Positions 56,038-64,000 of a stretch of DNA of 64,000 nucleotides are shown piece after piece; the first letter of the stretch is position 1, and each line of letters begins with the position of its first letter. The stretch spans positions 90,200,433-90,264,432 of the forward strand of contig NC_081842.1 of NCBI RefSeq assembly GCF_963259705.1, read 5' to 3'. Below the pieces are notes generated by a model. It ran no database searches. It saw only the letters and a list, made by a program, of their open reading frames with translations, and was not told where the DNA came from. The stretch comes from Myotis daubentonii. Lineage: Eukaryota; Chordata; Mammalia; Chiroptera; Vespertilionidae. The position numbers and the translations under genes were made by a program.

Positions 56038-56290
56038 TATTTAAATTGTCAAAGACTTAAATACTTTAGAAAGAAAAACATAACCTAGTGAAGAGATTTG
56101 ATTTTTGTGCACATTATATAAACACTTTACAATATCAATTTTATATGAGGCCCTCTCTACTAAGGAGGAAAGAATATGTTATATTATTTAACATATCTCT
56201 TGTCATCCAGCCTGTTAAACTTAGGTTTTTATATGTAAATTAAGTTTTGATTGTTGTTTTTGTTTATTTGTTTTTAATATCTCTTTAGTC

Positions 56291-56502
56291 CAGGGGTGGG
56301 CAAACTTTTTGACTCGAGGGCCACAATGGGTTCTTAAACTGGACCGGAGGGCCGGAACAAAAGCATGGATGGAGTGTTTGTGTGAACTAATATAAATTCA
56401 AAGTAAACATCATTACATAAAAGGGTACGGTCTTTTTTTTTTAGTTTTATTCATTTCAAACGGGCCAGATCCGGCCCGCGGGCCGTAGTTTGCCCACGGC
56501 TG
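56291..56502. mobile_element. Non-autonomous hAT element
   Basis: The termini CAGGGGTGGGCAAACTTTTT and GCCGTAGTTTGCCCACGGCTG form an imperfect inverted repeat. The flanks CTTTAGTC (56283-56290) and CTCTAGTC (56503-56510) are an 8-bp duplication with one change. Internal GGGCCGGAAC and ATCCGGCCCG also pair. No transposase. Confidence 0.85.
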
Positions 56503-56866
56503 CTCTAGTCCCTCTGTTAATTCATTCTTTCAATCAAAATATACTAGCAATTGTTCTAACAAGTAAGAACCTAAAAATAAAAAATAAAAAGCATATGGAT
56601 AAAGAAGACCTAGTATCCAGCAGGATGAGGTAATGAAATGAGAATTGACACAGCTGCTCCTCATCAGGAATTGAAATGCTCAGCTCATATTTTGTCTTGT
56701 TTCTGAACCAGAGTTTAAAATGGAAGTGAAGCCCAGTTCTCATCTATTGGTCAATTGGTGATGGTTTTGGTAAACATAATTGATTAGTATTCACCCAAAG
56801 TTTGTTTCAAAACTCATTTTATCAGCAGGCTTGGTATGTGAGAATACATATTCCCTTATATTTATA
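56503..56866. other. Intergenic, nothing recognised
   Basis: No supported feature between the hAT element and the next Helitron. Confidence 0.4.
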
Positions 56867-57398
56867 CTTGAGGCCCAGTGCACAAATTTGTGCATGGGTG
56901 GGATCCCTCTAGGTGGCCAGTGGGATGGAGCCGAAACCTGCAGTCCAATACCACCTGCAGCTCCTACCTTCCGCTCCTGCTCATCCCGGCCCAACTGCAC
57001 CTGCCACAGGCTCGCGCCCAATCAGTCCTGATTGGGAGAGGCTGGCGCTGCCACAACAGCGCTTGCCAGCTGTGAGTTCCACATCTGGCAGAACTCCTGA
57101 GGGGAGTGGCTTGTGAGATTGGGCTGAAACTGGCTCTCTGACATCCATGAGGGGTCCTAGATTGTGAAAGGGTACAGGCCAGGCCAAGGGACCCCACTGG
57201 TGCACGATTGGGCCAGAAAGGGACCGCAAGAGGGCTCCAGGGCGTGTCCAGCCCGTCTTGCCCAGTACTGTTTCTGGCCGATGGGGGCCCATGCGGGCAG
57301 GGAGGGACACGGAAGGTCTCCAAGGCGTGTTCAGCCCGTCTCGCTCAGTCCCCGATCAGCCTGACCCCAGCAGCAAGCTAACCTACCAGTCAGAGCGT

Positions 57399-57412
57399 CT
57401 GCCCCCTGGTGG
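57399..57412 (-). promoter_or_regulatory. CTCF-core-like motif in Helitron (perfect)
   Basis: CTGCCCCCTGGTGG, the reverse complement of CCACCAGGGGGCAG. First of two same-strand copies. Confidence 0.4.
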
Positions 57413-57451
57413 TCAGTGCACATCATAGTGACTGGTTGACTGGTCAACTAT

Positions 57452-57465
57452 CTGCCCCCTGGTGG
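57452..57465 (-). promoter_or_regulatory. CTCF-core-like motif in Helitron (perfect), second copy
   Basis: The same 14 bases as at 57399, duplicated within one Helitron 53 bases apart. Confidence 0.4.
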
Positions 57466-57844
57466 TCAGTGCACATCATAGCAAGCAGTTGAGTGGCCTT
57501 AGAATATCATTAGCATATTACGCTTTGGTTGAACAGTCAACTGGTCAGTGGATGACCGGACACTTAGCATATTAGGCTTTTATTATAAAGGATTTAAGTA
57601 TATTTGAAAATAGCACATAGCTTAAATGTATGGGACATTTAAGACCTTAATAAGACAACTTATTTTTAATTTCCAAAGGAACCATAACCCTTATGTACTA
57701 CTTAATCCTTGTAAAACATTAAAATGTGCCACAAAAGCCATTTGATCTACTACCAATTTAAGAGAAAGATTGAGTTATACACAGTTGAAAATCAAAGGTC
57801 CTGATGACTATAGATATAATTTCCTATATATATTTGTTTATTTT

Positions 57845-58560
57845 TCTTAGTATTGAATTTATTGAGGTGACACTGGTTAATAAAATTATACAGGTTTCAG
57901 GTGTAGAATTCCACAGCACATCATTTGTACACTGTATTGTGTGTTCACCACTCCAAGTCAAATCTCCACTATCGCCATTTATCCCCTCTCTACTCTCCTC
58001 CATCTTCTCCTACCCACTTCTGCCTGGCAATCCCCATACTGTTGTCAGTGTCCCTGAGTTCCTTCTATTTTTTCTCCTTGAATCCTTCCACGTTCCCCAC
58101 CCAGTCCCCAAAGCCCCAATGACAGATGTCAGCCTTCTTTCTGTCTATGGTCTGTCTCTATTTTGCTTGATAGTTCATTAGATTCCACATATGAGTGAAA
58201 TCATATGGTACTTATCTTCCTCTGACTGGCTTATTTCAATTAGCAAATGCTCTCCAAGTCCATCCACACTGGCACAAAGGGTAAAATTTCCTTCCTTCTT
58301 TTTTATAAAGAGTTGTATACTACTTTTGGTGGGAATGTAGATTGGAGCAGCCACTGTGGAAAGCAGTATGGAGTTACCTCAAAAAATTGAAAATGGGACT
58401 GTCTTAAGACCATGCAATTGCATTTCTGGGAATATATCCAAAGAAACCCAAAGCACTCAAAAGAATATATATACTCCTTTGTTTATTGCAGCATTATTAA
58501 CAATAGCCAAGATTTGGAAGTAGTCCAAGTGCCCATCAGTAGGATGAGTGGATAAAAATA
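57845..58560. mobile_element. L1 with 5' inversion (twin priming)
   Basis: 57845-58305 is an antisense L1 3' end (begins 'attgaatttattgaggtgacactgg', includes 'tctgactggcttatttcaattagc'). 58310-58560 is sense ORF2 ('ggtgggaatgtagattggagcagccactgtggaaagcagtatgg ... gccaagatttggaagtagtccaagtgcccatcag'). The switch of orientation at about 58307 is the hallmark of twin-primed L1 insertion. Confidence 0.85.
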
Positions 58561-60103
58561 TATTTCTTGAATATCATCTTCTAGTTACCTTTTAAGAATT
58601 TTCCTCTTTCCCTGACATCCCATTTTAACATGATATTTTAAGAAAATATGATATCCAGGCTAAGTGACTTATTTACAAAGTGATTTACAATGATAATATA
58701 TCAGTCCTCATATACTTAGATATATATATTATGCTCTAAGATCTCTACTTAGAAATCCATGTTCCTCAACATTTATTAAACATTTATTTCTCCATGGATT
58801 GTGATCACTTTATGATCTATTTAATAATTAATAGTGACAAACAGACTTAATCATTCTCAAGTACCCATTTAGTAAATTGAATACAATACACAATTACAAA
58901 AATGCATTAGTCAAAAATTTTTTTTTTTTTCTGTAACACTGTATGATTGGGTTACTATGTATGCTTCTAGCAAACATCAAGTGCCAAATTAAGGAAATTT
59001 AAAACATTCTTATATGTGTTAGAAAAACAATGATCTTTAAGTATATGCAATTAAATAAATTTAAATAAGTATACTTTATCATAGTATGACAAATAATAAA
59101 TTTGCTATAATTATCAGGTACATATAGAAAATGAAAATAATTATCATAAATAAATTGTAATCATCTATTTGCTTGTGAAAGTTTAGTGGTTCATGATAGC
59201 ACAATTTTTTTATGATTATAAACAATTTCATTTGCAAAATGAACAGAATTTAAGTAGAGAAAAACATTTTATGGTTTAAATGTTGGAAAATATATCCCCT
59301 TAAGGTTGTAAAAATATGCTTGGAAAAACTATGAATTATGAGGTCAACGAAGCATTTTTCTAAATCTCCCATATGATACTTACATGTAATGTGATTTTGA
59401 GTCAAATTGTTAGCTTCAACATCCTCCTTTTTAGGCAGTCATAATATACCGTGTAGATTTTTATGAGAGTTACGTGAAAAAAAACATCAGTTTAAGGACC
59501 CAGATTGTATCTGGCTAACAATGGTATCTCTACAAATATTAGCAAATTTTCCTCCTTGCTTTATCATAACTGCAGATAATTAACAGTCTAGATTTTTCCT
59601 CCATATTTAAAAAAAAGAACAACAAAAATGTGGGAAATACACATACCATAAAATTGACCAATTTAACCTTTTGAGAAAAAAACTGATAAAATATACTTTA
59701 TTTTATCCATATTACCATTGCTGGTACTCTTCATTCTTTAGGTAGATATAAATTTCTATCAATATAATTTCCTTCTGGCTGAAGCAGTTGCTATAATAAA
59801 TTTAGTAGTTCAATTTAGTGGTGATGAATTTTTACTACTATTTTCTGTCTGAAAAAAAGTCATCATTTGGCCTCTTAAACACACACACAAAAAAAACAAA
59901 ACAAAACAAAACAAAAACCAAAAACCCTGTTTTCTCTGGCTATAGAATTCAAATACAATGTCTCTTTTTTCTCTAGCTTCTTATGAGATTTTTGCCATTG
60001 TCACTCATGTTCAGCAATATGATTATGGTGTGTCTTAGTGTGGTTTATTTATATTTCTTCTATTTGGGATTTTTGAACTTCTTGGTTTTTGACATTAAAA
60101 AGT
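58561..60103. other. AT-rich intergenic, with small simple repeats
   Basis: No gene was recognised. An (AAAAC)n-like run lies at 59890-59930. The last part (about 59620-60100) may be diverged antisense L1 belonging with 60340-62760. Confidence 0.4.
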
Positions 60104-60331
60104 AGCCCTGATTGGTTTGGCTCAGTGGATAGATCATTGGCCTGCGGACTGAAGGGTCCCAGGTTCGATCCCAGTCAAGGGCATGTACTTTGGTTGCGGG
60201 CACATCCCCAGTAGGAGGTGTGCAGGAGGCAGCTGATCGATGTTTCTCTCTCATCGATGTTCTAACTCTCTATTCCTCTCTTTCTCCCTTCCTCTCTGTA
60301 AAAAATCAATAAAATATATTTTAAAAAAAAG
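60104..60331 (+). mobile_element. VES SINE, well preserved
   Basis: It starts GCCCTGATTGGTTTGGCTCAG, with the A box TGGCTCAGTGG (60118-60128), the B box GGTTCGATCC (60162-60171), GGGCATGTACTTTGGTTGCGG and TCATCGATGTTC, then AATCAATAAAATATATTTT plus an A-tail. A closer match to the VES consensus than the other copies, so probably younger. Confidence 0.95.
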
Positions 60332-60432
60332 AGTAAATCCCATATCTCTCTGTCCCCAGCCCCTGGTAACCACTATTTTATTTTAGGTCTCAATGAATTT
60401 GATTATTTTATTTAGCTCATATAAGTAAAATC

Positions 60433-60433
<1 letters not shown>

Positions 60434-60502
<69 letters not shown>
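60434..60502. repeat. (TA)n microsatellite
   Basis: About 34 TA units inside the antisense L1. Confidence 0.95.
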
Positions 60503-60506
<4 letters not shown>

Positions 60507-60760
60507 CTATCCTAATGAATATGAAATGTTATATCATTTTAAAAATTGGGCTTTGGTTTTTGGTTGTTGAGTTTTAGGAACTCTCTATGTACTCTGAATA
60601 TTAAACTTATTATATATACTAGGGGCCCGGTGCAGGAAATTCGTGCACTGGGTGTGTGTGTGTGTGTGGGATGTCCCTCAGCCCAGCCTGCCCCCTCTCA
60701 CATACTGGGAGCCCTCAGGCGTTGATCCCCTTCACCCTCCAATCGCAGGATCGGCCCCTT

Positions 60761-61440
60761 GCCCAGGCCTGACGTCTCTGACAGAGGCGTCAGGCCTGGG
60801 CAGGGGACCCTCATTTCCCCCCATCACTGGTTCTGCCCCCAGCCCAAGCCTGATGCCTCTGGCCCAGGCATCAGGCCTGGGCAGGGGACCCCCAGACCCC
60901 TCCAATTGCTGGCTCTGCCCCTTGCCCAAGCCTGATGCCTCGGCCAGAGGCGTAGACCCCCATCACCCTCCGATCGCCTGATCGGCCCCTTGCCCAGGCC
61001 TGACGCCTCCGCCAGAGGTGTCAGGCTTGGACAGGGGGCCCCCATCTCCCCCTGATCACTGGCTCTGGCCCCCGCCCAGGCCTGAGGCCTCTGGCCCAGG
61101 AATCATGCCTGGGCAGGGGACCCCCATCTCCCTCTGATCGCTTGCTCCACCCCCCGCCCAAGACTGACGCCTCTGACCCAGGCTTCAGGCCTGGGCAAGG
61201 GGACCATTATATCCCCCCAACCCCCGGCTCAGCCCCCCGCCCAGGCCTGATGCCTCGACCAGAGGAGTTGACCCTCATCACCCTCCAATCACCAATCACC
61301 GGATCAGCCCCTTGACCAGGTCTGAGGCCTCTGGCAGAGGTGTCAGGGCTGGGCAGGGGACTCCCAGCTCCCCACGGTTACAGGCTCCGCCCCTGCCCAG
61401 GCCTAACGGCTCTGGCCTAGGCATCTGGCCCGGGCAGCGG
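60761..61440. repeat. ~81-bp minisatellite, each unit a potential hairpin
   Basis: Cores starting GCCCARGCCTGAYG occur at 60761, 60842, 60924, 60992, 61074, 61156, 61239, 61314 and 61395 (spacing 68-83, mostly 81-83). In the first unit the arms 60761-60780 and 60782-60801 are complementary over 20 bases with one mismatch and a single-base loop. Confidence 0.92.
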
Positions 61441-61614
61441 GGACCCGCAGCTGCAGCGGCCCCGCGATCGTGGGCTTCCCTTTAGGCCCAGGCAAGGGAC
61501 CCCTAGCTCCCGGGACTGCCAGCTTCGACCGTGCCCAACTCCCATCGCTGGCTCCACCTCTACTTCCTGCTATCACTGGCCAGGGCGGAAAAGGCACCTG
61601 ATTCTCTGATCATG

Positions 61615-61668
61615 GCTGGGGGGCAGGGCAAAGGCGGCCCCAGGGCCGCCTTTGCCCTGCCCCCCAGC
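61615..61668. repeat. Perfect 26-base-arm inverted repeat, 2-base loop
   Basis: 61615-61640 and 61643-61668 are exact reverse complements separated by CA. The arms are GC-rich and run from GCTGGGGGGCAGGG to AAAGGCGGCCC. No decay is visible, in contrast to the surrounding repeats. Confidence 0.95.
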
Positions 61669-62207
61669 TCTTAGCTCCCCCCTGGGTTTCTGATCACTGT
61701 CAGTGGCAGGGAGCTTCTTCCTGCTTTCCCTTTCACCTCCCTGCATTGTGCCTACATATGCAAATTAACCGCCATCTTGTTGGCAGTTAACTGCCATTCT
61801 TAGTTGGCAGTTAACTGCCAATCTTAGTTGGCAGTTAATTTGCATGTAGCCCTGATTAGCCAATGAAAAGGGTACCGTCGTAGGCCAATTACCATTTTTC
61901 TCTTTTATTAGTGTAGATTATTTGCAAGTATTTTTGTCCATTTTGTGGATTGCTTTTTCACTGTTAATGGTGTCTGTTGATGCAAAGAAAACACCTTTTC
62001 ATTCTGATGAAATCCACTTTATGTGTTTTTTTTTCTTTCCTTGTCCATGCTTTTAATGTCATATTCCAGAAATCATTACTGACTGTAGTGATTCCTTTAT
62101 CCTATATTTCCTCATATTAGTTTTCTAGTTTTAGCTCTTATGTTAAGGTCCTTGACCTATTTTGAGTTAATTTTTGTATGTTCTGTGAGGTAAGGGTCCA
62201 ATTTTTT

Positions 62208-62421
62208 TTTTTTAATATATTTTATTGATTTTTTACAGAGAGGAAGGGAGAGAGATAGAGAGACATCGATGAGAGAGAAACATCGATCAGCTGCCTCCTG
62301 CACACCCCCTACTGGGGATGTGCCCATAACCCAGGTACATGCCCTTGACTGGAATCGAACCAGAGACCTTTCAGTCCGCAGGCCGACACTCTATCCACTG
62401 AGCCAAACCGGTTTCGGCAAG
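62208..62421 (-). mobile_element. VES SINE in L1, with target duplication
   Basis: On the minus strand: GCCGAAACCGGTTTGGCTCAGTGGATAG, CGATTCCAGTCAAGGGCATGTACC, GTAGGGGGTGTGCAGGAGGC, CTCATCGATG, CTCTCTATC and AATCAATAAAATATATT. The flanks TCCAATTTTTT (62197 and 62424) are the target duplication. Confidence 0.93.
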
Positions 62422-62760
62422 CTTCCAATTTTTTTGGTACATGAATATGCATTCTTCCCAGAACTATTTGATGAAGCACCTTTTTTCCCCTTGTTGAATG
62501 GTCTTAGCAACATTGTTGAAGACTATTTAATCATATTTGTAAAAATTAACTTCTGAGCTTTCTATTCAATTCCATTGGTCTATATGTCTACCTTTATGCC
62601 AGTTCTGCACTCTTTTGATTACTGTAGATACTAAGTAAGTTTTAAAATTAAGCCATGTGAATCCTTCAACTCTGTTCTTTTTCAAGATTTTTCTGTCTAT
62701 ATGCAGTCTCTTGAAATAAAAATTAAAATAGTATGGGGTTTTCTATTTCAGCAAAAGATA

Positions 62761-64000
62761 ACAATTTTAAATATTGAGCTGATTTTTGCCTTTCAATATA
62801 TTTATATAGGTATAGGAGCACATGCATTTTTAAGGCTTCATATTTCTTACATAGCTAAATATGTAAATTAAAACATTTTCCTTTATAAGAGTAAACTTTT
62901 AAAAAGTAAGCATTTAAAAATATTTTAATGGAGTTCATAGAAATGCTCAATTATATGAATTCTGCAGAAATTCCTTCCATTAGGACACTCATGGCTTAGT
63001 GTGTTTCTAAAAATAAGTTCAGAATGCTGAAGAATAAGCTAATTTTAACTATTTTGTTTCTAATCCACTCAGCAAGTGTGTTTTAAACTCATCATTTATA
63101 ACAGAGAACAGTTATGAGAACACTTCCTTTGTCAGGCAAGAGAAAGCAAAATTGTATTTAATGAACAAAAAGAATATAATCGTGTTATGAAATTGTCCTA
63201 GAGATTAAATGTCCTAGAGAATATAATCATAAGGAAAGGGTAAGTTTATTGTATATAAAGTAATAATATGTACTTGAAAATGGTAGAAATAGAGGTTACT
63301 CTAAGAGTCTCAAATTAGATTTTTAGATGAATTTAATATTTTTAAATGCTACTTACAATAATGAAGGTGTCATAAGGGACATTTAAAATGTTATTCAAGA
63401 GAGTGAATAGAATTTACTGTTGCAATATATGTGGAAATTATGCAGGGCAATGCCTTTATCAGCTCCCTTAATTGCTTTTTTATTTTTCTGTGTTCTTAAT
63501 AGACTCCTATACACTTGTCCTCAAATAGGGGCTACTCAAATACTTTCTGGTCATCCATAAAATGAGATCCAGTTATAAGATTACTTTTATTTTCAGCTCA
63601 TGCAAGCACCCCACTGTTACCAGTGTCATCTCATCAGCTCCATTCCTAAAATTTCGTCCTCACAAGTGAAATTCATTGCTTATGGTAAAAGTGTTTTTAC
63701 AGTAAGGGAGACAGTAAATTTAATTTCCCGAGTAACAAAATATTGACCTTATTTTCTATTTGCTAAAATCTTGTTATAAACATATATCTCTATCTGTTAT
63801 AAATGATTATAGATACTTGTTATAAATAATTTATAAATTCTAAAGATATATCTATATATGTTATAAATAATTATAAATATTTGTTATAAAATGATTTATA
63901 AATTGTATTTATATGTCATAAAATAATTTATTTCAAGTCTGCATAACTAAGATAATTAAAGAGCAAGTTTATGAACATTTTTAATCATGTAACTCATGGT
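62761..64000. other. AT-rich intergenic sequence to the window end
   Basis: No gene was recognised. A small tandem duplication lies at 63783-63905. Confidence 0.45.
63783..63905. repeat. Tandem duplication, 64-bp period, two units
   Basis: TATATCTCTATCTGTTATAA (63783) and TATATCTATATATGTTATAA (63847) start two similar units, each ending in ATTTATAAATT. Confidence 0.75.

Larger units (their letters stand above)
56867..57592 (-). mobile_element. Helitron with a duplicated 5' region
   Basis: On the minus strand it starts TCCTTTATAATAAAAGCC, then TAATATGCTAAG, and ends CATGCACAAATTTGTGCAC, then TGGGCCTCAAG and T. The 5' half is duplicated: TGCCCCCTGGTGGTCAGTGC...CATCATAG occurs at 57400 and 57453, and 'cattagcatatta'/'cttagcatatta' occurs twice near the 5' end. 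Confidence 0.9.
60619..61917 (-). mobile_element. Large non-autonomous Helitron with hairpin repeats
   Basis: On the minus strand it starts TCTACACTAATAAAAGAG and ends GTGCACGAATTTCCTGCACC, then GGGCCCCTAG and T. At 1.3 kb it is the longest helicase-free Helitron here. The payload comprises about nine ~81-bp units each with a hairpin core (60761-61440), a perfect 26-base-arm inverted repeat (61615-61668) and three TTGGCAGTTAACTGCCAA-type palindromic repeats (61779-61845). Confidence 0.92.
60340..62760 (-). mobile_element. Old L1 ORF2 (antisense), split by Helitron and SINE
   Basis: Pieces 60340-60618, 61918-62207 and 62436-62760 join in order as antisense L1 ORF2. They read 'gttgagttttaggaactctctatgtactctgaatattaaac', then 'tatttgcaagtatttttgtccattttgtgg', 'ccttgacctattttgagttaatttttgtatg', 'gtaagggtccaattttt', then 'gttgaatggtcttagcaac', 'tattcaattccattggtctatatgtctacctttatgccag', 'tttgattactgtagatac'. 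No intact frame. Confidence 0.8.

Noticed and set aside
56291..56502. Possible SPIN (horizontally transferred hAT) element
   Set aside because: The 8-bp duplication and GTGGGCAAAC end fit hAT, but the internal sequence is not one I can identify as SPIN, so it is left as a generic hAT MITE.

Overview
This window is a gene-poor, AT-rich stretch of mammalian nuclear DNA that is largely built from transposable elements. The combination points to a vespertilionid (vesper) bat. It has many Helitrons with the HeliBat-type termini (5' TCCTATATAATAAAAG, 3' hairpin GTGCACAAATTTTGTGCAC followed by CTAG). It also has VES tRNA-derived SINEs, bat-type L1 and ORF1-only (HAL1-like) LINEs, hAT miniature elements, a class II-type solo LTR and a Tc1/mariner DD36E element. 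No exon of a host protein-coding gene, no tRNA or rRNA gene and no CpG-island promoter was recognised. The only host-gene-derived sequence is a decayed processed pseudogene of ribosomal protein L18 (20050-20592, minus).

Layout. 1-3.7 kb: Helitron 3' end, Tigger remnant, old L1, then a HAL1-like element with a complete 282-codon ORF1. 5.5-9 kb: one Helitron and a 5'-truncated L1 with a 19-bp target duplication. 9.05-16.56 kb: a near full-length but decayed L1 carrying a solo LTR (6-bp duplication), an orphan LTR-end fragment, a Helitron and two (CA)n expansions. 17.4-21.9 kb: old LINEs, hAT element, Helitron inside L1, RPL18 pseudogene. 23.0-26.2 kb: four Helitrons almost end to end, then a 991-bp Tc1/mariner element with 32-bp terminal repeats and an open catalytic domain with D, D and E. 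27.5-35.7 kb: a non-autonomous Helitron, the remnant of an autonomous Helitron with a Pif1-like helicase, an internally deleted L1 and another Helitron. 36.8-49 kb: Tigger element split by a Helitron, L1 pieces, a MER20-like element, VES SINEs, long microsatellites. 49.4-58.6 kb: Helitrons (including a three-member tandem array at 53882-55044), a second fragment of the Tc1/mariner family, a hAT element and a 5'-inverted L1. 60-62.8 kb: old antisense L1 split by a 1.3-kb Helitron full of hairpin-forming repeats, and by a VES SINE.

By my count there are 23 Helitron copies or parts, about 13.5 kb or 21 percent of the window. The nested insertions give a relative age order: old L1 and Tigger first, then Helitrons, LTR and SINEs. 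The most interesting pattern is that several Helitrons carry exact or near-exact matches to the CTCF core consensus, often as inverted pairs. Other notable items are the composite Helitrons, the DD36E transposase and the hairpin-rich Helitron payload. All calls come from reading the sequence by eye. Family names rest on remembered consensus features, and no search was run.
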